From Aricia agestis (taxonomy: Eukaryota; Arthropoda; Insecta; Lepidoptera; Lycaenidae): a stretch of 64,000 bases of DNA. A model generated the notes under the pieces. It did no database searches. It worked only from the letters and a program-made list of their open reading frames with translations, and was not told where the DNA came from. This document shows positions 22,411 to 54,547 of the stretch, piece after piece (the stretch's first letter is position 1; every line of letters starts with the position of its first letter). The DNA lies in contig NC_056407.1 of the NCBI RefSeq assembly GCF_905147365.1, forward strand, positions 14,409,001-14,473,000, written 5' to 3'. The translations under genes and the position numbers were made by a program.

Positions 22411-22612
22411 TCAACGTTAACATTTAATTTAATAGACTGAAAGTTTACGATTTACTTTTACGCTACTGTTTAAGAATATCCGTTAAAATATTCACACTTA
22501 TTATGCTTTCAGAAATTTCAGAAAAGCACCAAAGAATTTCTTGAAAAATGTTCTTTCTGAAAATCTCACGTTTCAAAATATTTTCTGTAATTTAGATCAT
22601 ATTTATTATCTT
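22411..22612 (+). repeat. 202-bp direct repeat, upstream member
   Basis: Closely matches 24812-25013 with scattered substitutions and no indels seen. The two copies bracket the gene A promoter and exon 1 at an offset of about 2401 bp. Confidence 0.85.
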
Positions 22613-22635
22613 TTGTGTTTTATCTTTAATTTCAG

Positions 22636-22680
22636 TCAAAAAAGAGAGATAGAGAGAGACACTGACAGAGAGAGAAACAC
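22636..22680. promoter_or_regulatory. GA-rich tract upstream of gene A
   Basis: Run of agagagatagagagagac and gagagagaaacac. GAGA-type sites are common near insect promoters, but this lies about 1.7 kb upstream and its role is a guess. Confidence 0.25.
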
Positions 22681-24385
22681 GCGCTACCGCACGGCTTACT
22701 GGCTTACAACTATAGCAAAAAGCATAGACATAGATACCGCATGTATATATCTTCTATGACTGTGGCAAAAAGTGTCGTTACAACTTTTAGTATGAATTTT
22801 TTCCGTCTAGCCGGCTTTCGCAACGCGCGATAAGGAACTTCGTTCCAACAACCAACCCCGTAGCTGGCCCGTTAAAATAACCACAAACGCCAAGGAAAAT
22901 TACATGATCTAAATAAGTACAACTTTGACCTTATGACGTTAGAAAAGTGTTGCATACATGCAGGAAAAACGTATTAAAGAAAAGTCTTAAACGCTCACTC
23001 ATTCACCTTGTATGGAATGTCCTCACTAGAGACATTGAAATTGTGTTACAACCATCTGAGGTATGTTATAATTATTACGTACATTTGTTTACGTTTATAG
23101 CATTTTTGAAATCTCATATTTCCTACTCGGTACCCTACTTCAATTATGTAGTAACTTTAACAATTTAATTATGGTATTTTATATAGAGTTATGAAAATTG
23201 ATGCCGGCCCCTAAACTATAAATTCCTGAAAACCGGTCGATTGTCCTTGCCCAGAGCGTCTAGATCGTCGAAACTCTGTGGGCTGTTCCGAAGGGTGTTC
23301 TTAAGAAACAATTGAATTCCAAATGTTTTAAGTTTTAAAATGTAAGGTACTTTTTAAATTTCCTTAAAAAATTCAGTGCTGACAGGGTAGAATTTAAATT
23401 CTAGATTGTCAAAGTATGTTCTTGACTGTTTGCCAATCATCGTAGGTAAAATATCTACGAGTATATGCACGACAGGGTTACATTTACATAACGCCCTTAA
23501 ACAGCCAGCCCTTACAAAATAGCGAATTATTTTAAAACTAGTGCAAGTATGTAATGCTTCCTGATTTTAATCTATTTAGTTAATCAACTTAATTTAAATT
23601 ATGATAAAACATACCGTTCTTATTTTAACAGCGTATTGCAAGTAAATTTTTTGTATGCGGATACAGGATTTGATTATCTCTTTGCTTGCATCGAATAGGC
23701 TCTAAAATTACTGGAATGAATTAAAATTTAAAAGTTAATGAATAATGGTAATCTAGGAGTCCTGCATACCCGGAGGAGTTGTCTCCAAACCCTCCGGCAT
23801 GCGCAACAGCATTCCCCGTCTCAAAAAAAAAAAAATAGACCGTCGAAAAAGTTAACCCACGAAGTCGCTATAGGAAGTCGTGACATCTGTAAAGTGATTT
23901 TAAGTGGCACTTCAAGTATCTAACCAGTAAGCCCAAAAAATAATTTACTTCAAGTTATTAGCTTTCATCTACATTAGTTTTAACACGGTTAGAATAAGAC
24001 GAATCACTCTGAACTTCTTAAAATTACATTTATATAATCATTAACCTGTTTTCATCGACTGCTGACATACATAGTCTTAGCTTACGGGTTTCTTCTAACA
24101 GCCCTATAAAATTCACTCGTAACGGTCTTGTAACTTGTTTAAGTATCCTGAAAATCTACATCTTATAATTTATATATACAACTATCTCAATAGGAGCTCT
24201 GAGCTCTTGAACACAACTAGCAATCACTCACTAGTCTACAACCATTTCACATATTGCATATTTGATAATTGCGCATATTTATTGCAACCCTTCGTATGCG
24301 TTGACATAACAGCGTCCAGGCTGTGGGGGTTGCAACATGGGGTCCGTGCCGCATAACAATATGCGGCTGTTGTAACAGCGCACAT
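22681..24385. other. Upstream flank of gene A, no recognised gene
   Basis: I recognise no coding sequence. The frames at 22947 and 23738 have no coding signature I can name. Enhancers may lie here but cannot be read off. Confidence 0.4.
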
Positions 24386-24420
24386 TATAAATACAAGTGG
24401 CGGCAAGGCGGGGCGTAAGT
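24386..24420 (+). promoter_or_regulatory. Gene A core promoter (TATA box TATAAATA)
   Basis: TATAAATA at 24386-24393 lies 84 bp upstream of the ATG, so transcription should start near 24416-24420, with a 5' leader of about 60 nt. TATA-driven transcription is typical for cuticular protein genes. The flanking DNA (24300-24475) is distinctly more GC-rich than the region around it. Confidence 0.6.
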
Positions 24421-24476
24421 GCGCGTTCGGCCGCCATTGAGTTTGCGCGGGAAAATACGTTCGGAAAATTCTAGAC

Positions 24477-44556
<20,080 letters not shown>

Positions 44557-44752
44557 GTTATTAATTATTGTAACTTAATTATAATCTTATCTCAGCATAT
44601 TTCGTAAGCAGTTTCGTGCACTACAGTTGTAAATTGCTCATGAAGTAAGGTTATTTCTGTTAAAATTTCAATGTTTGGCGGAGGTCAAATTGTTAGGAAA
44701 AATGAGGAAACAACAAATATGTATTTCACACTGTCTGCAACATATTAAATGA

Positions 44753-45600
44753 AATAAATCTGTAATGTAAATACAAGCAATAATTGCAAAAGTATAATTT
44801 TCGTAGCATTTGTTATGTAAGGTATACCGTATACAATATACATTCTGTAAATATAACTAGTCAGAATATTCAACATAATGTAATTTTGTAGCTTTATTTA
44901 AATTATTTTGTGTAATTTAGTTTTAATATTTTTACGTGTTTATATTAAGTTTTATTTTCCAGCGGGTACAATAAATCAAATAATTATAGTATATTTTACT
45001 AAACACTACAATTTCTATATAGGTACTTAATATCGTCATGATAGACAGATTTTTTATTTACAAGTATATGATTAAATCGTATCTTCTCTATTCTACACAC
45101 TATTTATTTTAAAAACTGTAATCTACTTGACTTTAAACATTATAATTTACTTTCTTTGTTTCTGCGCTTAGGTAGGTATATGTATATTACTAATTCTCTC
45201 GCAAAATATGGAAATAATTCGATTTCATTACATTTTCGTTGAAGTTAAGATAATTTTAACATTATAAATTAATTATTATCAATATGGCACGTATAATAAT
45301 TATAAAAAACTTGAAAATTAGTCTGCATATTTCTTATACAACTAAAGAGAATTTTAGGAAGTAGTGGTGTCTTATTACTATTTTTTTATATAGTATAATA
45401 ATAATATATATTATATAGTATTATTTTATTTTAAAGTAAGTATATGAAATTGTATTCAATATCTAAGTAATTTTTATTGATCTATACTCCATAAAGGGTA
45501 GGTAATGTCGAGTTTACTATGATAAGTCCCAAGATGTACAATGTAATTCTAGGATTTTTGTAACTATGATTTTTTTATTTGTTACAATAACTGTAATAAA
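44753..45600 (+). promoter_or_regulatory. Gene A 3' UTR with candidate poly(A) signals
   Basis: AATAAA hexamers occur at 44753-44758, 44970-44975 and 45595-45600, downstream of the stop codon. The first lies about 200 bp after the stop and is the most likely signal; which one is used cannot be told from sequence alone. Confidence 0.5.
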
Positions 45601-46083
45601 GAATAGCAAAATAATAAAATTTTATTACCCTTTTAATAGAAATTATTATAAGTACTTACTAAAAAGACTAAAAAATAATGATTTCTCAAATATATAAATG
45701 GAAAGATACTAAAACAACAAGTTTCTTAGAGTTAAAAATTAAACTTATGATTGTTACCTATTTCTGTTATAATTATTAGATAATTATAATATCTTGCCTT
45801 AAAAATGAAAATAGTTGTATTATGGTTACTAGCATCCATAAATTAATACGCGAGAGAAAAACTTTGTATCCCTTTTGACGAAAAATGGGGAAACGTAGAT
45901 GAATGAAATTTTGCACAGTTATATTATTACACATACACTAGGAAAGATGACAGATTTTTGAGTGACAAGCCCCATACATACGAATTTATTTATGGTTGAA
46001 GTCTGTTGACTTTGACAACAAGGTGACAAATTGAAAAATGCATTATAGTTTTTTTATTGAATCTGAGATACGAGATGCTATTA

Positions 46084-46259
46084 CCCAGGACGCGCACTAG
46101 CGACCAGGCCGCAGAGGCCAGGCCGCGGCGGCCATCAAAAGTATGGTGTGGCCGCAGGTCGCGTTGTTGCCAAGTGCGCGTCGTCTATGACGAAGGTATG
46201 TATCTCGATGGCCGCCGCGACCTGACCGCCGCGGCTTGGCCGCTAGTGCGCGCCCGGGC
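46084..46259. mobile_element. Palindromic MITE, TTA-flanked, with empty site visible
   Basis: The arms are CCCAGGACGCGCACTAGCG and CGCTAGTGCGCGCCCGGGC. TTA is duplicated at 46081-46083 and 46260-46262. Other type 3 Helitrons show the empty site ctattagacaatgc (49252). Confidence 0.85.
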
Positions 46260-46360
46260 TTAGACAATGCTTACACATGGCGTACACGGCCAGTCTGAGA
46301 TCAGCTGAGTCCCAGAGACAGGAGTTGAAAGAAAATATTATGATAAAGTCAATATTTTTG

Positions 46361-46683
46361 AAGTGAAAACTTCTTTAGCGGCGTTGAGCACTTTTGTGGG
46401 ATGGGTAAAAACTGTGAAACTCGCGTTAGATTCTCGTGCTGATCGAAAAACCGTAAGACGGTTGGAGAGTAGTGTTGTAACATCGAAATCGATTAATCGA
46501 ACAATCGATTGTTTTTTTCGATTGTCGATATTTTTTAATCGATTGTAAGGGTTTCGATTAATTAAAAAAGTCGATTTTTTAAAAATCGATTTTCATAAAA
46601 CATGGGTTAAAAATTTAATGGAAACCATTACTTTTTTTTTTTACTTCTGCCGGCACTCCCGGAGTGCAACCCGTCTTTTTTTT
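46361..46683. mobile_element. Unclassified insertion in the type 3 Helitron
   Basis: Interrupts the consensus between caatattttt and acgaaatataggtag. It contains repeated atcgatt/aatcgatt and a ggcactcccggagtgc hairpin, and ends in a T-run. Confidence 0.5.
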
Positions 46684-46755
46684 ACGAAATATAGGTAGTA
46701 GTCCTAAAATGTCGTTGAAACTAAGGTCGAATTTCGACCATTGGGCGATATCTAG

Positions 46756-47247
46756 TTGTTTTAATTTTATTAAACATTTAATAGCAAATCGTCGAGTTGT
46801 ATATTTGCTTTAGAACGTAACAAGCAACAAACGCGTTCGTGCACTAAGAAGATAGTAGAGCAAACATTTTGTTGAGAATAAAAATATATCAAGGTAAATT
46901 ATTATTTATCTGTACTAGAAAATGGTAATCTTAAATCTTTTAATACCTACGATGGTGAAAGTACATTATGATGCCATCAACTGAATATGAACCTCCTACT
47001 TTAAAGCTTGCAGGCGTAAGATATGGTGCTGAACTGATTATCACTTACATCTTGAATTATATATTTTATAGACAACGTAATAAACGTATTACGTTTATAT
47101 CGTTTGATCTTATTGAAAGTGGGAACAAGTACTAAAGAAAGAAATATTACACTCGTTGATTGTTATAATATTCAGGGTACCACACCGGCCATTTTGATAG
47201 ATTTCAGTGACCTTTTACAAGTTTTAGCTTTACGGACATAGTTGTAA
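46756..47247. other. Intergenic DNA without recognised feature
   Basis: AT-rich, no gene or repeat recognised. Confidence 0.4.
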
Positions 47248-47699
47248 TCTATATATTAATACGTGAGAAAAAAACTTTGTAACCCTTTTTACGAAAAATG
47301 GGGAAACGTAGGTGCATGAAATTTCGCACAGTTTAAATAGGCCTCTTGGATATCGTTGCTAAGCTACGGCAACGCCGCGGGTCGGTTGACGGCGGAAACT
47401 CACGGGCGCCTTTCTCATATGATTCTCATACAAGTCACTGCACTTTTTTGGTAATTGTTTATACTTTTTAGCACAATAAAAAGTAATGAGCCAAATTATT
47501 ATTGATTGTGGACTTCAAAATATTTCCGCAGACTTTTTCCGCGGAAAATCAGTACTTATCGAAAGCTATATTTACTTAAATATACACGATCATGAAATAT
47601 TCTTTCAAATTCATTGAATATGATTTTTTACTTTGTATTTATTTATTTGTAAGATCATCTTCTTAGTTATTACTTATTAATAAAAACAGGTTGTTTACT

Positions 47700-47933
47700 A
47701 GAGTACTGAGGCAAGAACCGACGCTGCTTAGGGACAGCGTAGGAAATACGCTCAACCCGCAGCAATCAGCGGACCTTCTCGCAAGCACATTTTACCCTGA
47801 GGACTCTGTGGAAACCGACCAAGAACACCATAAAAGGCTCAGAAACATCATGGTCAAGTCAGATCCGGAGAAAATTGAAGGCCTGTCTGACGACGATCCA
47901 CCTTTCACGATGCCGGAGCTGGAAATGATATAG
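47700..47933 (+). pseudogene. Captured fragment of a non-LTR retrotransposon ORF2 (R1-like)
   Basis: About 78 residues in one frame, from VLRQEPTLLRDSVGNTLNPQ to DPPFTMPELEMI. The end DPPFT-x-PELE is what precedes the reverse transcriptase core in R1-type LINEs. No RT motif, 3' tail or flanking duplication is present. It replaces about 15 bp of the THAP element found in copy 1. Confidence 0.7.
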
Positions 47934-48210
47934 AGCACAAACTAATTCTAAAGCAATCATGTTCATGAAGTTTTCGAAATCCATGATGATGGAGAACGAA
48001 TCATCCGTGTAAAAGTAATACCATATACCAGAGTAGGTAATCGACTGTACGGCGTGAAGAGTGGAGCTATGTATCGAATAATCTAAACAAATATATTTTC
48101 AGCAACTTTTCAACCATACATGCAAAAAAAAATGGTAAATGCAGATGTATTTCATTATCAAAGAAATTTTTCTTTGAATTTTATGATTAACATGCAATAT
48201 AACAAATTTA

Positions 48211-48637
48211 CTAGATGACGCCCACAACTCCGTTGTGCCATAACTCTTGCACAACGGAGTAACCGCGCGGGATTCGCATTTTCCCGAGACAAAAAGTATC
48301 CTATGTCCAGTGGCGTAAATTTAGGGCTGGCAAAATGCTACGGGCCCCCGACCTAAATGGGCAAACATTTTTAAGTACATAATATTGTTTATTATAAACG
48401 TGACGATTTTTACTGATAAAGCCCCATCAATTTGCCACGGGTCCCGGATCTTATAGTTACGCCACTGTCTATGTCCTTTTTCGGGACTCTTAAGAATAAA
48501 TTATAGAGTTATCCATGCCAAATTTCAGCAAAATCTGTTTAGCTGTTTAGGCGTTAAGAGGTAACAGACAGACACACTTTCGCACTTATAATATTATTGG
48601 TAAATTAGTAATATCAGTAATTAGTATATTAGTATGA
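48211..48637 (-). mobile_element. Helitron, type 2, nested in THAP copy 3
   Basis: CTAGATGACGCCCACAACTC end, opposite end ttagtatga. It contains the hAT MITE at 48308-48467. Confidence 0.8.
48308..48467. mobile_element. hAT MITE (CAGTGGCGTAA), copy 3
   Basis: Ends CAGTGGCGTAAATTT and TAGTTACGCCACTG, 160 bp, same location inside the same Helitron as copies 1 and 2. Confidence 0.82.
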
Positions 48638-48818
48638 TAATATTATAAATGCGAAAGTGAATATTGAAGGAATTAGTTATAAATATTGAACCGGCAATAA
48701 TTTTATTTATATCGTTTTTTCAATTAAAATATATCATTATACATAAAACAATGATATTAAAAATAACTTGCACGTGATATTTTATAAATATCAATGTGAG
48801 ATTTAGATTGAAGCATGA

Positions 48819-48947
48819 TTAATAATCGGCATGTTGATTTCGATACGTTTCCCAATTCCGTCTCAGAAACGAATAAAACGTTAATTCACGAATCCGAGAT
48901 TGGGAATTTTTGCACTCTACAACACAACAGTACCTCGTACCGCCCAT
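48819..48947 (-). pseudogene. Truncated THAP domain of the transposase, copy 3
   Basis: Same 42-codon peptide as copies 1 and 2 with a Gly-to-Glu change before CKNSQ, and the same stop after HADY. Confidence 0.75.
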
Positions 48948-49432
48948 ATTTTCCTTATTCAGAGCACTTTTTATTTCATTTTTAACTAGTAAACAGTATT
49001 TCACAGCTGATCGCACTCTGACACCCACGTGTTGCGTGAATCTGCCACTCGCCGCGCCACTAGAGATATCCAAGAGGCCCATGGTTTATATGGTGAAGGA
49101 GTACATCGAGCTAATATTATTTTAAAATTATGCTTTTATCAATATATTTTTAACAAATATAACGTTACACATACTACGACACTACTACTAGGAAAAATGA
49201 CAGATTGAAAATGGATAATAGTTTTTTTTTATTGAATCTTAGATACTATTAGACAATGCTTACACGGCCAGTCTGAGATCAGCTGAGTCCCAGAGACAAG
49301 AGTTGAAAAAAATATCATAAAGTCAATATATTTTTTTACAAAATATAGGTAGTAGTCCTAATGTCGTTGAAACTTAAAGGTCGAATTTCGACCATTGGGC
49401 GATCTCTAGTCGATATAAATCCATTATTATTT

Positions 49433-50745
49433 TTAACAAAAAATTAAAACCGACTTCCAAGGTAAAAACAATAATAATATGAACTAAAAAGTATTAAATA
49501 ACTCTTGCTCTATAATAGTGCCTTTTTCAGAATTCGTCTAAATCTCAACTATTTCTGTACATACAACAGTCTTCATTACTTTGAAGTCGGTACCAGCTAA
49601 TTTTATTGTGAGTTCAGTCAATGTCAGAATATCTGAAGCTTTTGGGACTGGTACCGACTTCATAGTAATGAAGACTGTTGTATGTACAGAAATAGTTGAG
49701 ATTTAGACGAATTCTGAAAAAGGCACTATTATAGAGTAAGAGTTATTTAATACTTTTTAGTTCATATTATTATTGTTTTTACCTTGGAAGTCGGTTTTAA
49801 TTTTTTGTTAAAAATAATAATTTCACTCTTTTTAGTTATCTACAAGATAAGGCTTTATGCGTAAATAACCACTACGAAAGTTAACTATTCACATTATGTT
49901 ACTGTAAGTGAAATTGTGGTAAATGCTTGCAGTTATCTAAGCGATGCTGCAATTTAAACACATTTATCTTTAAAGGTTCAGGAGTTCTGTTCAGTGCTTT
50001 TGGACCAAGAGACACCTTCGTATGAACTTTCTCTTATTCGTAACATATGTTTAAGTTACTAGAAACAACATTTCAACCACTATGAGTCTTTTGATAAATT
50101 TCAAGGATACCCCTCGATTGCTCATAGATCCCATCATCAGTGCACCGCTTTCGTAATTATTATACAAAATCAAGATTATATCCTATACAACAACACAAGA
50201 ATTTTGAAAATCGGTCCACAAACAGCGAAATAATCATCAAAAACATCTGCTTCGATGCAAAATATCACGAAAAGCATCAATAATTGGGTCATAATGTGAT
50301 GACCCATGGCATAATTATGATTGTGATGATGATGATTAATTAAATTGATGTGTTGGCTTATGCTTTCAGTTTTTTAAACAACGCCAAAATCCCCGAATCT
50401 GTATCTATAAGGATTCAAAAGTTCTGTTGGGTACCTTCGGATCCAGGATATAACCTGGTGCGAAATCTTACTTTTTGGTAGCATTTACCTCACATGCTTC
50501 AGAAAAAATCAAAATCACTATATGTTTCCATACAAATTTCAAGGAGTCCCCTCGATTCCTCCGACCAGGATCTCATCATCAGATCACCACTTTTGTGAAC
50601 ATGGTACCAAATTAGAGTTAAACCCTATACAACACAAAAAGAATTTTGAAAATCGGATTACAAACGGCTGAGTTATTGTTGAACATACAAAAAAAAAAAA
50701 AAGATATAACCGAAAGTATAACCTCCTCCTTTTTGGAAGTCGGTA
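49433..50745 (-). mobile_element. Unclassified 1.3-kb repeat (CCGACTTCC family), copy 3, uninterrupted
   Basis: Left third (49433-49830) is a long imperfect palindrome with ccgacttccaagg arms. The right end is cctcctcctttttggaagtc. About the same length as copy 2 (19070-20376) in the opposite orientation. Confidence 0.82.
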
Positions 50746-51777
50746 ATAATATTAACATTATTAATGTGAAAGTTTATATACATATACAAATACTTCTGTC
50801 TGTCTGTCTGTTACCTCTTCACGCGTAAGCCAATGAAATAAACTTCATCAAAATATAATATACAACATTAAAAGGTTTTTATTCCAGAAAATTTTACGGA
50901 ACTCGTGCGATAATCGAATTTCAACGTGTCATGAAGTTTTAGGTAACACTATTATCTGCTATATTACAAAATACAGAGTTTAAGCCACCAATGATATCAT
51001 TTAAATATTTTAAATACCATTTTACGTATCAATTAAAGTCGTAGACATTTGGCATTAGCGTGCGATAACATTTCTTGTATGTTAAGGTCATTGTTTTGGG
51101 ACCTCGGATTCGGTTGAGTACTTGATTAATCTCCGAGTACAGACGACAGACCACGCCTTCACGACTGTTATAGATTAACTAAATGTAGAGATTAACAAAT
51201 TAAGAGGGCAATTAAACTTTTTAAAGGCCATTAAAGTTTTGGAGCTTTACCTATCATCTTCCGCTTTCTTCAGGAGTTGATAATATCGTTATTCTACCAA
51301 ATATCTTATAAAGTTTTGGTTTTATTTAGCTCTGTATCTTCTAGACTGAAGACCAATACTACTAATTATATTACTAACAAAATTATATTACATACAATCT
51401 GGATGAAATGTACCAAAATATATGAATTTTGTTGAGAAAAAATGTGTTTTTGAAATTACGTGAGATTTTCCGAGACCCTCCCCAACTCCCCAACGTGAGA
51501 TTAGATGAGATTTGACTTGACCCCCACCTCACGTAATTTGTGGACCTTACTGAATTACTCTGTGAAATTTTATGTGCGCATTTATAAATGCCATTTCCTT
51601 GTCGGTAATGTACCCCGTAGACCACACGAGTAAGAATCACAGTGACCATCACGATTGTGACATTTATTCTTTAACAAGTATGTAACGGCTAGGGTGGGTA
51701 TGTGCGGAATGTATGTCTATTGTCTGTCTGTTAAGCCGTCGAACCTCTATACTACGTTAAATACATACAGCGTGTAA
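50746..51777. other. Intergenic DNA with a small Helitron-like remnant
   Basis: 50755-50830 has gtgaaagtttatata, (tctg)n and gttacctcttcacgcgtaa, like the 5' part of type 2 Helitrons. The rest is unrecognised. Confidence 0.4.
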
Positions 51778-51855
51778 TAAAAATAAGTGATTATACTTTA
51801 GGGTGTGTACGTGTTCCTTGTAGTGAGTTCACTGGGAAAGTAGCAGCGCTGAAAG

Positions 51856-52438
51856 AAAATCAAAATCAAAATCAAAATTGTTTTATTTCTGAATAAATTT
51901 AAAATAAATGTTTTCAGAATGTCCTACATGATGCCTACCACCGGTTCGGGAACTAACCCGGCGAGAAGAACGGGCGTAAGAAACTCGCACGGGGCCCACT
52001 TTTTTACCAAAAAAAGTGAGAAAAAAATTAATCTTTTAAAATAAAGTTTACAATTGTGTAACTAAATATTATATACAATATCCACATACATAATTGTAAG
52101 TCCTATAATAATGAAGAAGTAGCCTTGCAAGAAGCCATCCTACTCCCAAGGTGTGCCATCGTTTATGAAATCATTGACCTTTTAATAGGCTTTGGCACAC
52201 AAACGTTCTTTAACTACTTTTTTAAATTTATTAATGGAAAGATTTTGAACATTTTCTGGGATTTTGTTATAAAGGCGTATACATTGACCTTTAAAAGATT
52301 TACTGACTTTACTAAGTCTGATCACCGGCATATCTAGCTTGTGCTTATTTCTAGTATTCCTAGAGTGAATGTCACTTTTAACTTTAAATTTACTTATATT
52401 TTTTCTAACATATATTACATTATCCAAAATGTATGACG
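51856..52438 (-). mobile_element. 5'-truncated LINE inserted in the MITE
   Basis: The (TCAAAA)n tail at 51858-51880 marks the 3' end on the minus strand. It continues through the 3' UTR shared with 3561-3810 into the end of ORF2. A few bases of MITE (about ccaaa) are missing at the junction rather than duplicated. Confidence 0.8.
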
Positions 52439-52439
52439 A
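52182..52439 (-). pseudogene. C-terminal end of LINE ORF2 (reverse transcriptase protein)
   Basis: Residues NTRNKHKLDMPVIRLSKV then GQCIRLYNKIPENVQNL and FKKVVKERL are the usual tail of CR1/jockey-like ORF2 proteins. A TAA cuts it after KAY; the frame beyond would add KVNDFINDGTPWE, so the stop is likely a later mutation. The upstream open frame runs artificially into the MITE. Confidence 0.75.
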
Positions 52440-52616
52440 TTTTTTTTTCACTTTTGTATGGGCAAGGGCCCGAGCGTCACGAGTTCCCCCATACAAAAGT
52501 GAAAAAAAATTTTGGTCTTTCAGCGCTGCTACTTTTACAGTGAACTCTCTACAAGGAACACGTTATGTACGTGTTCCTTTAAATTATTATCACTTATTTT
52601 TGTTACACCCTGTATA

Positions 52617-53619
52617 TTTTGGGTCCCGGGAATGGACATAGGATCTATGTATTAAAATTTGATATTGTACGGCTCTTTAATTAATTACTGCGCTAAGAAG
52701 TTTCGAACCACACCTGGTAAAAAATAATGTTGGCCGCTCGAAATAAACATTAAAAACTTTTTATTTTAATCATTGTTTCCGGCAAGTATTAATTGACCTT
52801 TTCCATATACGTAAGATGTGAGTAGGAAACGAAATCATCGCGGGCAATCTTGAAAAGTTCATACACAAATATGTAGAGTAGTTTACTTTAGCCCTGAGAA
52901 TGAAAGAGTTTACTTGTTTGCCTCGGCTCTACATTCTCTGAGCTCCGTAGCAAAGGTCGAGCTCAGTGAACTAAGATTTTAGAAATTTATTATATTGTCT
53001 ATGATGTGAACGTAACATATAAATTTATTTAAAAAGAAAAAAAACAAACAACTATCTCCAGCCTCTCATTATGAGAACAACAGATTCTCTCAGCCTTTAA
53101 TTCGTCATGTCGTCAAGAGTATATACCTAATAAACGCGAGCGAGCCAAAGAAAATAATTAATATGTTATAAACAAACACTCAAAAACAATTGTGATTCTT
53201 TTCAAACATAAACATAATATTTACTATGTTATTTAATCTGTAGATCGTCTCGAAGAAACGCCCAGAGGCCAAAGCTTTTATAAGGCGTGTGATTCAACAA
53301 ACAAAAATAACAATAAAACTATTAAACTATAGCCACTCCACACATTAAAACTCTCCAAATAAAATGCAACAAAACGCATCGGGTGTCGACACGTAAGATT
53401 GTGTGATAAGTTTATGTATTCCGTAGTGTCGAGCCTCGAGGTCAGCAGTCAGCTGCAAGTGAGACACGACGCTCGTGGAATCCAGATTTTTAGTTTTTAT
53501 ACCTGTAAGTACTTGGGTACTAAGTGCTGAGTACTTAGAAGGTCACCCGTTATAAAACTATGATTTAAAACTTAAGTTTAAAAATGTCAAAAGTTTAAAA
53601 TAAAATGTAAACATATTTT
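52617..53619. other. Intergenic DNA without recognised gene
   Basis: AT-rich; gtcccgggaatggacatagg (52622) resembles a Helitron interior. Nothing else recognised. Confidence 0.4.
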
Positions 53620-53729
53620 GACATACTACTACAACTACATATTAATATTATGAATGCGAAAGTGTGTACAGACATTATGGTACAGACACTTTCCCATTCA
53701 TAATAATTATTATGTAGTTGTAGTATGTC
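53620..53729. repeat. Inverted repeat at a Helitron-like 5' end
   Basis: gacatactactacaactaca (53620) pairs with its complement ending at 53729. Both arms also contain atgcgaaagtgt-type sequence, as if the 5' end of a Helitron had been duplicated in inverted order. Confidence 0.7.
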
Positions 53730-54380
53730 TGTTACCTCTTGACGTCAAAATCACAGAACCGATTTTGCTAAAATTTGGTATGGAGATATTTTGATTCCCG
53801 ACAAAATATATAAGACTAGAGATCGTCCAATGGTCGAAATTCGACCTTGGTTTCAACGACATTAGGACTACTACCTATATTTTGTAAAAAATATTGACTT
53901 TATCATTTTTTTTTTCAACTCTTGTCTCTGGGACTTAGCTGATCTCAGACTGGCCGTGTAAGCATTGTCTTAGTATCTTGGATTCAATAAAAAAAAACTA
54001 TAATCCATTTTAAATTTGTCAACTTGTTGTCAACAGACTTCAACCATAATTAAAAGAGTATAATTCGTATGTATAGGCTTGTCACTCAAAAATCTATCAT
54101 TTCTCATGTGTGTGTGTTGTAGTATGTGTAATGTTTTATTTGTTAAAAAAATGATAAAAGCATAATTTCAAAATAATATTATTTCGATGCACTCCTTCAC
54201 CATATAAACTATAACTGTGCAAAATTTCATGCAAGTACGTTTCCCCATTTTTCGTAAAAAGGGTTACAAAGTTTTTCGCTTGCATATTAATATATAAATA
54301 ACTTTTATCCCTGAAAAATGTACGCTTCCCGCACGATAAACAAATTTTGGCGCAACAGAGTTTCGGACGTCATCAAGTTT
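53730..54380 (-). mobile_element. Type 2-like Helitron remnant split by a type 3 Helitron
   Basis: tctgttacctcttgacgtc and aaaatttggtatggaga lie before 53816, and tgtacgcttcccgcac, then gcgcaacagagtttcggacg, lie after 54297. The two halves read as one degenerate element. Confidence 0.6.
53816..54297 (-). mobile_element. Helitron, type 3
   Basis: CTAGAGATCGTCCAATGG end and catattaatatata end; uninterrupted, nested in the preceding element. Confidence 0.83.
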
Positions 54381-54547
54381 AACATAATCGACATAAAGGG
54401 ATTAAGGTCATTTCACTCATTTCTATGACTCCTTAAGGTGTATAAATAAAATATATGATATCCTTTACTCGCTAACTTTATACTGTATGCTTTTATATAA
54501 CTAATGTAATAGGTATTTTTACGCATTATAAATTACCTACTATAAAA

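Larger units (their letters stand above)
45835..46755 (+). mobile_element. Helitron, type 3, with two insertions
   Basis: Begins TCCATAAATTAATACG and ends ttgggcgatatCTAG. It is broken by a palindromic MITE (46084-46259) and by about 320 bp of unclassified DNA (46361-46683) rich in atcgatt motifs. Confidence 0.78.
47340..49079 (-). mobile_element. Non-autonomous THAP-type DNA transposon, copy 3
   Basis: Ends ggcctcttggatatc and gatatccaagaggcc. It carries the same nested Helitron plus hAT MITE as copies 1 and 2, a THAP fragment at its right end, and a captured LINE fragment. No clean target duplication is visible here (aata on the left, catg on the right). Confidence 0.8.
47248..49409 (+). 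mobile_element. Helitron, type 3, split by THAP transposon copy 3
   Basis: Starts TCTATATATTAATACGTGAG, breaks at 47339, resumes at 49080 (tggtttatatggtgaagg) and ends gggcgatctCTAG. Confidence 0.83.
51778..52612. mobile_element. Palindromic MITE (CAGGGTGTAAC family), copy 2, split by a LINE
   Basis: The left arm runs to cagcgctgaaaga (51855) and the second half resumes at 52439 with ttttttttcacttttgtatg. Its ends are cagcgtgtaataaaaa and gttacaccctg. Confidence 0.82.

Noticed and set aside
23738..23923. 61-codon frame with a gcatacccggagg/ccctccggcatgc hairpin-like start
   Set aside because: No recognisable domain and an A-run in the middle; probably an old repeat.
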